From NCBI RefSeq assembly GCF_021390515.1, contig NZ_JAJUXI010000013.1, forward strand, positions 62,001 through 126,000: a stretch of 64,000 bases of DNA, read 5' to 3'. Position numbers and translations under genes: made by a program. The notes under the pieces are model-generated. The model was not told the origin of the DNA and searched no databases. It saw only the letters and a program-made list of their open reading frames with translations. Position 1 is the stretch's first letter. Each line of letters starts with the position of its first letter. The DNA comes from Dyadobacter sp. CY326 (lineage in GTDB: Bacteria; Bacteroidota; Bacteroidia; Cytophagales; Spirosomataceae). This document shows positions 17,720 to 26,856 of this stretch, in pieces.

Positions 17720-18583
17720 TTAAAAGGCTTTTAAACTTAAATCAACACTCCTTGCCTGGTGCGTCAATGCACCGCTCGATATCCCATCGACACCGGTTTC
17801 TGCAACCGCCCGCAAGGTTTTTTCAGTAATATTTCCCGAGGCTTCCGTTTCAAACCGTCCCGCAATGCGTTTTACGGCCTCCCGCAAGTCTTCGAGTGAA
17901 AAATTGTCAAGCATTATAATGTCGACCTTCCCCACACGCAGCACTTCGTCGACTTCTTTTAGATTTCTGGTCTCGATTTCAATTTTCAGGTTTCGGCCTG
18001 TTTCTTTCAAGTAATCATTTGCGCGTAAAATCGCTGGTTCAATGCCGCCTGCATAATCCACATGATTGTCTTTCAGCATAATCATGTCGTACAAGCCCAT
18101 TCTATGGTTCACCGCGCCGCCGATTGTCACAGCAATTTTTTCAAAAACCCTGAAATTGGGTGTCGTTTTTCTTGTGTCGAGTAATTTTACCGGCAAGTCC
18201 TTTATCAATTCCGTCATTTGATGCGCATAGGTTGCAATGCCGCTCATGCGTTGCATTGTGTTGAGAACCAGGCGCTCAGCTTTCAAAATCAGTCTCGCAT
18301 TTCCTTCGACGGTAAATGCCACATCTTTACTTTTGACGTAAGTGCCGTCAAGAAGTAACACATTTATTTTTAGCGGGGGATAATTATATATGGAGGCAGT
18401 CTCTTCAAAAATTATTTTGGCAACCTCAACACCGGCCAATATGCCTTCCTGCTTCACAAGGAGCTGGGCGCGCTTGCTCGCATTTTCGGGCACGCTCGAA
18501 AGGGAAGAATGATCACCGTCTCCAATGTCTTCCAACAGAGCAAGCCGGATCAGATCGCGAAGTTCATGAGGATTGGTTTCCAT
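17720..18583 (-). CDS. nadC: Nicotinate-nucleotide pyrophosphorylase (quinolinate phosphoribosyltransferase)
   Basis: 287 residues, usual length. It makes nicotinate mononucleotide from quinolinate and PRPP in NAD synthesis. Visible family features are EDIGDGDHSS near the N-terminus, the active-site stretch ERLVLNTMQRMSGIAT, LLDTRKTTPNFR with the carboxylate-binding Arg/Lys, NHRMGLYDMIMLKDNH, EIETRNLKEV, and the terminal SSGALTHQARSVDLSLK. The start is at 18583. The HhH gene begins 24 bases downstream of its stop. The NAD kinase gene lies at 31 kb, so two steps of NAD(P) synthesis are in this window but not together. Confidence 0.97.
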   Translation of the reverse strand: METNPHELRDLIRLALLEDIGDGDHSSLSSVPENASKRAQLLVKQEGILAGVEVAKIIFEETASIYNYPPLKINVLLLDGTYVKSKDVAFTVEGNARLILKAERLVLNTMQRMSGIATYAHQMTELIKDLPVKLLDTRKTTPNFRVFEKIAVTIGGAVNHRMGLYDMIMLKDNHVDYAGGIEPAILRANDYLKETGRNLKIEIETRNLKEVDEVLRVGKVDIIMLDNFSLEDLREAVKRIAGRFETEASGNITEKTLRAVAETGVDGISSGALTHQARSVDLSLKAF

Positions 18584-18633
18584 AATATTATGGTTTAAAA
18601 AAGTCTATTGGTGTAGAAAAACGAACTTCGTAA

Positions 18634-20412
18634 TTAATAGGTCTGCTGGCGGAAAGCCATATTATAGCGTATCGCCAATGACCAAACTGTGGAGTTGGCA
18701 GCAATATCTTCGTTTGGGGAGGTAATTCTTCTTTTCAAAAACCGGCCATCCAAAAACAAGTTATGCGCCAATGAATAACTTATACGCAAGTCCGTATATG
18801 CAGTCGAAGCTTTAATGCCCTGGCCGATCTTTTGGTTCAGATCGCCGTCACGATTCACATTGCGGGTTTCGTAACTCTTGGTAATATCCCCTCCATAGTT
18901 GGTGTCCTTGTCCGGATCCTTGCCTTGATTCGCCATCATGATCGTTCCATATAAGGAAAGCCTAGACGTGGCTTTGTAACGAATTATGCCCAAATATTCC
19001 CTGAAATTGGCTCCCAGCGGGTGCGTAAGCGACTGCCCGTAATGCACATAATTGCGCCCGCCGTCCTTGTGCGAGTAAGTGTATGGCCGGACGACATTGT
19101 ATTCCGCCTGCAAATCTAGATTAGGCACGCCAAAGGCGTCAACATATTTTCCTCCCAACTGAAAGCTGTATTTGTTGGCCCAAGAGCCGCTTCCGTTGAA
19201 GAGATATTTTGTCAAAAATTCATCCAAAACAAACTGGCTGTAAATGGAAGCTTTATTGGCAACGAGCCAGCGGAAATCAAAACCCAGAATTGCATTGTCC
19301 TGACTTCCAATGTAGGATTCCACATATCTGTAAAAAATGATCGGATTCAAATAATTGAGATCATAACCGCCGCCAACAGAATCGCGGTTGAAAACCTCGG
19401 CTTCAAACACGCCAATGTTAATCTTGTCCGTCAAGTTGACGCTCAGATGGTGGATTGCAGCGAATTTTTTGCTCCTTAAAAACTCCCGGAAGCCGTCCTC
19501 ACCCGCATTGATCATGCTGGTAAACAAATTGGTATAATGAAACTTGCCAAGTTGTGTGTCAAGCCTCAAAAACAAATATGGACTGCTGTTATCCGACAGG
19601 ATCAATGAGCGATAACCACTTCCAAAAACATTGTGATCATGGCCAAACTTCACATTAATGCTTTTTAACGGACGGAATGTTATGTAGCCGCGGGCCGTCA
19701 AAAAGTCGATTCCACGATTTCTGGTCGCCTTAGCCAGACCTTCGCCGGGGAAACTATTAGTGGTTTTAAAATCATCAACATAGCGCGGATAACGGCCCTG
19801 GCTATCTGTAACATAAGTATAAAACCCAAGCTTCTCATTGATCATGCCCCGAATTTCAACGCCACGACTGGTTCCCCATAGCTGTGAAGGAGTGGCGTCT
19901 TCGCGTGTGCCGAATTTTTTGCCGTAGCTGTTATCGCTGCCTATAAAATTGGTTGTAGTAAAATTAAAATGCAGATCGAAATCCTGATTGTGAATGCTGT
20001 AAAGGTCGGCGGGATGATTGAAAAACTTGCGTGCTTTACCGGGGGGCGGATCTTGAAAAAGCCCTAATCTGGCCAGCTTGTCGTATTTTAAAGAATCTGT
20101 GGAGATCATTCCATTTGTCCATTCCCAACTGTCTTCACGCAGATAATCAATGGTTTCCCAATCGCGGTCGGTAAGATTAATGGTTCCTTCTTTTAATATG
20201 GAGTCGGTCAGCGCAACGACCGCTTTACGTTCAAACGGCTTGACATTGGAATGAAAACCTTCGGTGAATTTGCCTCTTTTGATCTCTAATCGGTCGATCA
20301 GATGGTAATAATCGTCATTAAAAGGAATATAGGAGCTTTGTGCATGTACGGACGACAATGATATCAAGCTTAAAATCAATATTTTGAAAACGCGGATAAT
20401 TCCTTGATCCAT
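18634..20412 (-). CDS. Outer membrane protein, RemB/Wzi capsule-assembly-like
   Basis: 592 residues when started at the ATG at 20412, which puts a signal peptide (MDQGIIRVFKILILSLISLSSVHAQ) at the N-terminus; a start at 20466 would place 18 charged residues before it. After it comes a short segment with YYHLIDRLEIKRG, typical of this family, then a long run of beta strands and a C-terminal AIRYNMAFR strand. The pattern resembles the Wzi capsule-assembly barrel and RemB of Bacteroidota gliding studies. It should sit in the outer membrane; a role in surface polysaccharide or adhesion is inferred. Confidence 0.7.
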   Translation of the reverse strand: MDQGIIRVFKILILSLISLSSVHAQSSYIPFNDDYYHLIDRLEIKRGKFTEGFHSNVKPFERKAVVALTDSILKEGTINLTDRDWETIDYLREDSWEWTNGMISTDSLKYDKLARLGLFQDPPPGKARKFFNHPADLYSIHNQDFDLHFNFTTTNFIGSDNSYGKKFGTREDATPSQLWGTSRGVEIRGMINEKLGFYTYVTDSQGRYPRYVDDFKTTNSFPGEGLAKATRNRGIDFLTARGYITFRPLKSINVKFGHDHNVFGSGYRSLILSDNSSPYLFLRLDTQLGKFHYTNLFTSMINAGEDGFREFLRSKKFAAIHHLSVNLTDKINIGVFEAEVFNRDSVGGGYDLNYLNPIIFYRYVESYIGSQDNAILGFDFRWLVANKASIYSQFVLDEFLTKYLFNGSGSWANKYSFQLGGKYVDAFGVPNLDLQAEYNVVRPYTYSHKDGGRNYVHYGQSLTHPLGANFREYLGIIRYKATSRLSLYGTIMMANQGKDPDKDTNYGGDITKSYETRNVNRDGDLNQKIGQGIKASTAYTDLRISYSLAHNLFLDGRFLKRRITSPNEDIAANSTVWSLAIRYNMAFRQQTY

Positions 20413-20537
20413 AGGCACAAAAAATCTGTCGTTCACACAATTCACCGTTTGCGGATTATTTTTCAAATAACTCTTCCAAATTACGTCAATGAATTTGTAT
20501 TATCTTGCATGGAGTAGTTTAAAAAACTGTCCAAACT

Positions 20538-21182
20538 ATGTTTTTACTTTCCCAAAAACCTTCCATCGCCGATCATTATCTGGCAGAATTGCGTGACGTA
20601 AATGTGCAAAAAGACCGGATGAGATTTCGTCGGAATTTGGAGCGGGTGGGAGAGTTGCTCGCGTACGAACTTTCAAAAACACTGACATTCAAGACCGACC
20701 ACGTTGAAACGCAATTGGGCTCTGCGCCTTCACGCACATTGCTTCAACAAGTCGTTCTGGCAACAATATTAAGGGCCGGATTGCCATTGCATGAAGGTTT
20801 TCTGCACATGTTTGACAAAGCAGATAACGCCTTTATCGGCGCCTATCGCGGACATCACATCAATGCTGAGGAGGAATTTGAGGTCGAAATGGATTATATC
20901 ACCAGTCCAGATCTGACAGGGAAAATATTGATTCTGATTGATCCAATGCTGGCAACGGGCCGGTCTATGGAAAAAGTTTATCACGCTTTGCTGCGTTTTG
21001 GCATTCCCGCACAAACACACATTGCCTCCGTCATTGCCAGTCCGGAAGGCGTGGATTTTCTGCAAAAACGCATTCCGCATTGCCGCCTTTGGCTTGGCGC
21101 AATCGACCAAAAACTGAATGAGCATTGGTATATCGTGCCAGGCCTGGGCGACGCCGGTGACTTGTCTTATGGTGAAAAATAA
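20538..21182 (+). CDS. upp: Uracil phosphoribosyltransferase
   Basis: 214 residues, the family norm. It makes UMP from uracil and PRPP in pyrimidine salvage. The PRPP-binding loop is IDPMLATGRSM (about 133-143) and the ATILRAGLPLHEGF segment (about 75-88) is typical of UPRTases. The C-terminal PGLGDAGDLSYG matches the uracil-binding loop (GDxGDR-like, here GDAGDLSYG). Upstream, TATCTTGC is a weak -7 candidate. It is divergent from the RemB-like gene, and its stop is 4 bases from the convergent TonB receptor stop. Confidence 0.95.
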   Translation: MFLLSQKPSIADHYLAELRDVNVQKDRMRFRRNLERVGELLAYELSKTLTFKTDHVETQLGSAPSRTLLQQVVLATILRAGLPLHEGFLHMFDKADNAFIGAYRGHHINAEEEFEVEMDYITSPDLTGKILILIDPMLATGRSMEKVYHALLRFGIPAQTHIASVIASPEGVDFLQKRIPHCRLWLGAIDQKLNEHWYIVPGLGDAGDLSYGEK

Positions 21183-21186
21183 CAGC

Positions 21187-24100
21187 CTAGTTCAGTAACT
21201 CGTCAAATGTGATTGATACATAATAAGTTGAGCCTACATTTGGGCTTCCATATGCTTGTATGTATGATTTTCCAAGCAAGTTGGTCCCGCCCAATTTGAT
21301 AATCGATTTAATGGAATTCACTTTGTAACTAATCTGCGCGTCCAGCACGCTTACAGCCGGAACATGCGTATTAGAGAAGATCGGAACGTCCGTTGTCGTC
21401 GGGATTACAAAGCTCGATTCCCATAAAAAAGCCTGCTGATATTTATAAGCAACATTGAAACCGAATGCATTGCTAGCCGTAATTCTTCGACCGAAGGACA
21501 GGTTATAGCGATATTTTGGCGTATTAAATTGTGAATATTGCACTTCTGCGGACGGTTTGAAATCGTTCAGTTCATTGTTCGCCACGTTTCCGCCCAGGTT
21601 GAATCCTTTTGGCAAAGCATATGCGAGGCCAAGCGCAAAACCCGTTGTCGTGATCGTCTCTGTCGTGTTCACCGTTCTTGAATAACCATTGAAGTTGCCC
21701 ACGCCAATTCCCGACTCGATAGGCAAACCCGGAGCCGCCGCAGCGGTCGGCACCACAATTACAGTTCCGCCGATGAGATTGCGATATTGACTAATATAAT
21801 AATAGGCATCAATAAAAAGCTTTTTGGCAATAACCGACTTATAACCAATCTCATACGAAGCAATTCGCTCGGGTTTCAATCTGACGGGTTTGTATTTTGG
21901 CAATTTTTCCAATGCATAAGCTTTTGCCAGATTCGGGACCAATCCGGGCACTTGTGCTGCCAGAATCCCAGGCAACTGCGCGGCAAGCACGCCCGGCAAT
22001 GCCTGGTTAACGCCCGCGGTTATCGCTGCCTGAATTGCGCCCGGTGTGTTAGGAATCGTCCCGGACGCCACGCCTTGGTTTACAGCATTGGTAACCTGGG
22101 TAGTAACTGCTTGGGTTATGGCTGTGGTCGCCTGCAATGTTACAGCGGCTTTGGCGTAGTTGGTCGCACTTTGCACAATCGTCGGATCGTTGGCAATGGC
22201 TTGCGTAATGGCCGCTTCTGACAGATTTTGCCTTAAAATTCCATTGGAAAGATTGTATCTGGATTCAAATTCTGTCAGCCCGCCAATCAATGTTCCGGAA
22301 GGAGTTCTGAGATCAATGTATTGGTTTTGTGTTGTAGGAATGCGGAAACCGGTTTGGTAAGACAAACGGATATTATGCTCACCGAATGTAGTTACAGCTG
22401 AAATCCTGGGTGTAAACTGCCCGTTAAAATTTTCGTTTTTGTCATAACGCAATGATGCCGTCAGTTTCAAATGGTCGCTCAAAAGCGTCTTTCCTGCCTG
22501 CAAAAAAGCGCCATATTCGGAAATCGGGATTTTGCCATTTCTGCCTTCTTTGGTGTCGGCGAACAATGTTCCTGCTGAACGCAGTTCATAAAGTCTGTAA
22601 TTAGCACCAGCCAGCAATTCTACGAATTTTACCTCATTCTTGAAATTGTAAAAACCTTCAACGTGATAAAGGTTTGTTTTGTCAGCAAAACCGCCTCCAC
22701 CGTTCACAATCGGCGTATTTCTGTATTTATCCAATAACTGATCATAAGCCGCAGTGCCCGGCATCGGCATGTCTTTGTCGGCAAACTGGCGGGCAGTCAA
22801 ATGTGCTTGATCCTCCTGAGCTCCGGCTGCGCGCGCCGTTGCGAATGCCCCCACATATTGTCCAAACCAGGTGCTATGCGGCTTGAAATCATTCAGCATT
22901 GAAACCGCAGCCAAACCTGCCAGATAAGATTTTCCCGACCTTTCCTGCGTCGTATAAGCCCTGACGGTAAAATTATCGCCCCGGAATTCAAGTTTTGCCT
23001 GTGTCAAATTAAAATCACGCAATGAATAACGGCCTGTTCCTGTGTAAACCGTTGTTCCGTATCCGTAATTGACCTGCGCAATGGCTTCAATTTTTTCATT
23101 AATGCGATAATGAACTGCTGCATTGGCTTTGAAGCTTTTCGTGTTATAATCCACCAGATCTTTCTCCCGATAACCTGTTCGGCTCACAAATGTGCTTGGC
23201 ACAAGCGCTACTGCTGATTGCGGCAACAGTCCGTTTGCCGCAAGTGTGCCCGCGACAGCATTGATGTTGGTTTGCACTTCGTCGCCATAAACATTGACGC
23301 CATCGTAATCGAGATCTGTTCCTGCGCCGCGCCGCGGATCGGAGGCGCCGCCCACATTCAGGTTATTGTAATTCGTTGCTTCCCAGTCTTTTGCTTTGAT
23401 ATATGACAAATTAACTTTGAACGCGATTTTGTTGTTAAAAGCCTTTGCATAACGGATTGTGCCGTCGATAAACGGCGTCGTGGCTTTCGAGCGATTGGAT
23501 TCGTGCATGACGCCGGATTTGACATTGGCGCTCAGTCCCTGATATAAAAACGGACTTTTGCTATTCATCAAAATCAGTCCGTTTATAGCATTCGGGCCAT
23601 ATAATGCGGACGCAGCTCCCGGCAACACTTCCACATTTTCAACATCCAGTTCGGACATGCCAATGATGTTATCCAACGGAAAGTTAAGTCCCGGAGCCTG
23701 ATTGTCCATTCCATCGATCATTTGAACGGTTCGCGGATTGCCCGTGGCGCCAAAGCCGCGCATATTGACGGATTTAAACAAAACACCTTGCGTGGTCATG
23801 TCAATGCCTTTCAGGTTTGCCAATGCGTCGTAAAAATTGGCAGAGGGCGTTTCCCGAATGTTGCGGATATCCATTTTTTCAATCGCGACGGGCGATTTCA
23901 TCACACTTTCTTCAACTCGTGAAGCAGAAACCACAAGTTCCCGGCCCAGAATAACTTGTTCGGCGAGTTTGATATCCAATTTGGAAATGCCACCGGTGAC
24001 CTCGATTTCCTGTGTTTGAAAGCCAACGGAAGAGATGATCAATGCGAATGGCGGATTGGTCGTCGTGGTCAGTTTAAATTGTCCTTTATTGTCGGTGATG

Positions 24101-24267
24101 GTGCCAATGACCTTTCCTTTCACTTGAATGCTGACACCGGCAAGTGCCTCATTTGTTGTGGATTCAGTGACCTTTCCTTCAATGTTAACTTGCGCAAATG
24201 CGGCGCAGTTGATGAGAAAAAGGAAAAGGAGCGGGCATAGTTTGAGAATCGTAAATTTCTTGTTCAT
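21187..24267 (-). CDS. TonB-dependent receptor with low-complexity insert
   Basis: 1026 residues. A signal peptide (1-25) is followed by a carboxypeptidase-regulatory-like domain (about 27-105, VNIEGKVTESTTNEALAGVSI), then the plug (about 115-235, with RGFGATGNPRTVQMIDGMD and LYGPNAINGLI) and a large barrel ending in YYVSITFDE. Receptors of this type import large or scarce nutrients across the outer membrane with TonB energy. There is no SusD partner nearby, so it is not a glycan utilisation pair; the substrate is unknown. Residues about 676-789 form an Ala/Gln/Val/Pro-rich insert with repeated motifs. Confidence 0.93.
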   Translation of the reverse strand: MNKKFTILKLCPLLFLFLINCAAFAQVNIEGKVTESTTNEALAGVSIQVKGKVIGTITDNKGQFKLTTTTNPPFALIISSVGFQTQEIEVTGGISKLDIKLAEQVILGRELVVSASRVEESVMKSPVAIEKMDIRNIRETPSANFYDALANLKGIDMTTQGVLFKSVNMRGFGATGNPRTVQMIDGMDNQAPGLNFPLDNIIGMSELDVENVEVLPGAASALYGPNAINGLILMNSKSPFLYQGLSANVKSGVMHESNRSKATTPFIDGTIRYAKAFNNKIAFKVNLSYIKAKDWEATNYNNLNVGGASDPRRGAGTDLDYDGVNVYGDEVQTNINAVAGTLAANGLLPQSAVALVPSTFVSRTGYREKDLVDYNTKSFKANAAVHYRINEKIEAIAQVNYGYGTTVYTGTGRYSLRDFNLTQAKLEFRGDNFTVRAYTTQERSGKSYLAGLAAVSMLNDFKPHSTWFGQYVGAFATARAAGAQEDQAHLTARQFADKDMPMPGTAAYDQLLDKYRNTPIVNGGGGFADKTNLYHVEGFYNFKNEVKFVELLAGANYRLYELRSAGTLFADTKEGRNGKIPISEYGAFLQAGKTLLSDHLKLTASLRYDKNENFNGQFTPRISAVTTFGEHNIRLSYQTGFRIPTTQNQYIDLRTPSGTLIGGLTEFESRYNLSNGILRQNLSEAAITQAIANDPTIVQSATNYAKAAVTLQATTAITQAVTTQVTNAVNQGVASGTIPNTPGAIQAAITAGVNQALPGVLAAQLPGILAAQVPGLVPNLAKAYALEKLPKYKPVRLKPERIASYEIGYKSVIAKKLFIDAYYYISQYRNLIGGTVIVVPTAAAAPGLPIESGIGVGNFNGYSRTVNTTETITTTGFALGLAYALPKGFNLGGNVANNELNDFKPSAEVQYSQFNTPKYRYNLSFGRRITASNAFGFNVAYKYQQAFLWESSFVIPTTTDVPIFSNTHVPAVSVLDAQISYKVNSIKSIIKLGGTNLLGKSYIQAYGSPNVGSTYYVSITFDELLN

Positions 24268-24430
24268 GGTTTTCAGCGGGTTGTTGTTGTCTTAGCAAGA
24301 TAAACCAATAATGGCTCATCACATAGCATTATTATACTATTTTTTCTTTAAATGATTTTACTATTATACTTTATTGACTTTGATCGGCCGATCCCCTAAA
24401 TAACAAGGAATGTCTTTTGATTCATTCGGA

Positions 24431-24463
24431 TTGGGCATAACTGGCGCTTTATCCTTAGCTTTG
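24431..24463 (+). promoter_or_regulatory. Probable promoter of the mannose-1-phosphate guanylyltransferase gene
   Basis: TAGCTTTG (24456-24463) matches TAnnTTTG exactly. TTG at 24431-24433 is 22 bases upstream, slightly longer than the usual 19-21. The gene starts 41 bases downstream. Confidence 0.45.
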
Positions 24464-24504
24464 GGTAGTTTTCATAGTGTGGATAAATAAAATTACCTTT
24501 CACA

Positions 24505-25572
24505 ATGCAGGATTCTTATGTTATAATAATGGCCGGTGGAGTTGGCACCAGATTTTGGCCTTTCAGCAGGACCGATTTCCCGAAACAATTTCACGATGTA
24601 TTGGGCACAGGCAGAACACTTTTACAGCAGACAGTTGAACGTTTCGACGGCGTTTGCCCTATCGAAAATATTTATATCGTTACAAGTCAGGAATATAAAG
24701 ACATTGTAAAAGAGCAGATTCCTGCTTTGACCGATGATCAGATCCTTTTAGAGCCAAACCGCCGTAACACAGCGCCTTGCATTGCTTATGCATGTTATAA
24801 AATAGCATCCAAGAACCCGAATGCAAATGTGGTTGTAGCCCCTGCGGACCATATTATTTTGAAAGAAGAAAATTTCCGCGACACAATTAGCATTGCGCTG
24901 GGTGCAACACGGAACGAGGACATTCTGGTAACGCTCGGCATTCAGCCAAGCCGCCCGGATACGGGATATGGTTACATTCAATACATTCCTGATAAAATGA
25001 CGGTTAAAAAAGTGAAATCCTTCACTGAAAAACCGCATTTGGAATTGGCCTTGCAGTTTTTAGATAGCGGTGATTTTGTTTGGAATGCAGGGATTTTTGT
25101 TTGGAATGTGAATGCATTCAAGAAGGCATTAAAGTCTTATCAGCCCAACATTGCGGAGATTTTCGAAGGCGGCGATGGACATTATTATCTGGAAACAGAG
25201 GACGGCTTTGTGCAAAGAGCCTATCAACATTGCGGCAGCATTTCCATCGACAACGGCATCATGGAAAAAGCGGATAATGTGCATGTTGTGCTCAGTAACT
25301 TCGGCTGGTCGGATCTTGGAACCTGGAAATCACTTTACGAAGTGTCCGAAAAAGATGAAAATCAGAACGTTACAGACGGAAATCTGATTTTACATAACAC
25401 AACCAATTCAATCATTAAAACGCCAAAAGATAAATTAGTTGTTGTCAACGGCTTGGACGGCTTCATTGTCGCAGAATACAACGGCGTTCTGCTCATTTGC
25501 AAAAAAGAAGACGAGCAGAAAGTAAAGGAATTCGTCGCCGAGGCGAAGGAGCTGGATGTGAAATATGTTTAA
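24505..25572 (+). CDS. manC: Mannose-1-phosphate guanylyltransferase
   Basis: 355 residues. The nucleotidyltransferase signature MAGGVGTRFWPFSR is at 9-22, followed by DFPKQFHD; FTEKP and the VWNAGIFVWN segment line the sugar pocket. The enzyme makes GDP-mannose from GTP and mannose 1-phosphate. It lacks the C-terminal phosphomannose isomerase domain of the bifunctional form. GDP-mannose feeds fucose, mannose and rhamnose units of surface glycans, which fits the glycosyltransferases at the window start and the dehydratase at 35 kb, though these are not linked as an operon. Confidence 0.92.
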   Translation: MQDSYVIIMAGGVGTRFWPFSRTDFPKQFHDVLGTGRTLLQQTVERFDGVCPIENIYIVTSQEYKDIVKEQIPALTDDQILLEPNRRNTAPCIAYACYKIASKNPNANVVVAPADHIILKEENFRDTISIALGATRNEDILVTLGIQPSRPDTGYGYIQYIPDKMTVKKVKSFTEKPHLELALQFLDSGDFVWNAGIFVWNVNAFKKALKSYQPNIAEIFEGGDGHYYLETEDGFVQRAYQHCGSISIDNGIMEKADNVHVVLSNFGWSDLGTWKSLYEVSEKDENQNVTDGNLILHNTTNSIIKTPKDKLVVVNGLDGFIVAEYNGVLLICKKEDEQKVKEFVAEAKELDVKYV

Positions 25573-25580
25573 AGAAAAAT

Positions 25581-25631
25581 AATCCCAGAGGAATAAAATA
25601 TTGGCTACCAATGTTATATCCCTCTGGGATT
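25581..25631. repeat. 51-base near-perfect palindrome between manC and recF
   Basis: Two 24-base arms (25581-25604 and 25608-25631) flank a 3-base loop CTA. The outer 11 bases (AATCCCAGAGG) and inner 5 (ATTGG) pair perfectly, and only 3 positions in between mismatch. It lies between convergent genes, so it could be a bidirectional terminator, but it lacks flanking T-runs and is much longer than needed. A REP-like dispersed palindrome is the other reading. Confidence 0.75.
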
Positions 25632-25632
25632 G

Positions 25633-26727
25633 TCAATTTAATATCTTCTCAATCTCAAAAAACCTTACATCAGCCTTAACCTTCTCTAAGATCTTCTGTG
25701 AGCGTTCGGGTCTTGCGTCGGTTATGAAGACTTGGCCCAGGAAGCCGGTGTCGATTAATTCTATGAGTTTTTGGATGCGTCGGTCGTCTAGTTTGTCGAA
25801 AATGTCGTCCAGCAACAGAATTGGCGTCTTTCCTTTTTCCTCTTTCAATAATTCAAACTGCGCCAGCTTTAATGCGATCAAAAAAGACTTTTGCTGGCCT
25901 TGCGAACCGAATTTTTTCAATGTTACACCGTCAATTTCAAAGGTGTATTCATCCTTATGAACACCTTTCCCGGTGCGTTGCGCGTGCAAATCCCTTGCCC
26001 GGTTCCTGCGAAACTCAGCTGCAAAATCTTTACTCGCAACCTCGCTTTCATAAATCACATCCACTTGTTCGTGTCCGCTGCTCAGGAAATCATAGTTTTT
26101 GTGAAAAAGCGGCACAAAGCGCCGCATGAATGTGCTGCGGTGATCGTAAATGCGCTGAGAAAGAATGATTAGCGGCTCATTATAAGTTTCCAATAAATCT
26201 TCATCCACATAATTGCGCTCTGAAAAAAGCTTCAAAAGACCATTCCGCTGGCTTAGTATCTTATTATATTGAAGAAAATCAGAAAGATAACCGGGAGCAG
26301 CCTGCGCCAGAACGCCGTCGAAGAAGCGTCTTCGTTCTTCGCTGCCGTCGCGGATCAGGTCGGTGTCATTGGGTGCAATCAAAACGAGCGGAAACAAGCC
26401 AATGTGATCGCTTAGCCGGTCGTAATGCTTTTTATCGGCCATGAAAATCTTGCGCTGGCCGCGCTGCATGCTGCAAGTGATTTGCGTATGTCTTCCGGAA
26501 TCTTCAAAAATCCCGTCCAGCAAAAAGAAATCGCTGGTGTGGCGAATGCCGAGTGCATCCTGATTGTGAAAGGCGCTTTTGGTGAGTGAAAGAAAATAAA
26601 TGGCGTCTAAGAGGTTCGTTTTTCCGCTTCCGTTCTCCCCAACCAGACAATTTACATGTTCCCCAAAGGTGAAGGCTTTCTCTTCATAGCTTTTAAAGTA
26701 TGTAAGATGGAGCTTTTCTAGCCACAT
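25633..26727 (-). CDS. recF: DNA replication/repair protein RecF
   Basis: 364 residues. The ABC-type ATPase head shows Walker A GENGSGKTNLLDA (about 30-42), the signature-like QGQQKSFLIALKLAQ (about 287-301), and Walker B ILLLDDIFDKLD. RecF helps load RecA at single-strand gaps with RecO and RecR. The usual neighbours dnaA, dnaN and gyrB are not here; a detached recF is common in Bacteroidota. The stop codon lies 2 bases after the long palindrome. It is divergent from pdhA with 129 bases between. Confidence 0.95.
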   Translation of the reverse strand: MWLEKLHLTYFKSYEEKAFTFGEHVNCLVGENGSGKTNLLDAIYFLSLTKSAFHNQDALGIRHTSDFFLLDGIFEDSGRHTQITCSMQRGQRKIFMADKKHYDRLSDHIGLFPLVLIAPNDTDLIRDGSEERRRFFDGVLAQAAPGYLSDFLQYNKILSQRNGLLKLFSERNYVDEDLLETYNEPLIILSQRIYDHRSTFMRRFVPLFHKNYDFLSSGHEQVDVIYESEVASKDFAAEFRRNRARDLHAQRTGKGVHKDEYTFEIDGVTLKKFGSQGQQKSFLIALKLAQFELLKEEKGKTPILLLDDIFDKLDDRRIQKLIELIDTGFLGQVFITDARPERSQKILEKVKADVRFFEIEKILN

Positions 26728-26818
26728 GAACTTCTTTGTTATTTAGTTTATGCTTATTTTCGCAAATCATATTGCGTGAGTACGGCAAAAAACAGACTCT
26801 GTTCAAACCACTAACTTT

Positions 26819-26836
26819 AAGACAAAGTTCTGTCTT
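26819..26836 (+). promoter_or_regulatory. Small inverted repeat before pdhA
   Basis: AAGACA, six bases, TGTCTT: a perfect 6-base inverted repeat ending 20 bases before the pdhA ATG. It could be an operator or a weak leader hairpin. A match of this size can arise by chance. Confidence 0.25.
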
Positions 26837-26856
26837 TATAAACGAGAACCAAATAC

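Noticed and set aside
21187-25572. Polysaccharide utilisation locus around the TonB receptor
   Set aside because: There is no SusD-like lipoprotein, glycoside hydrolase or regulator next to it; manC is a biosynthetic gene on the other strand.
25497-25679. Short plus-strand frame across the manC end and the palindrome
   Set aside because: It overlaps manC and recF and merely translates the palindrome.
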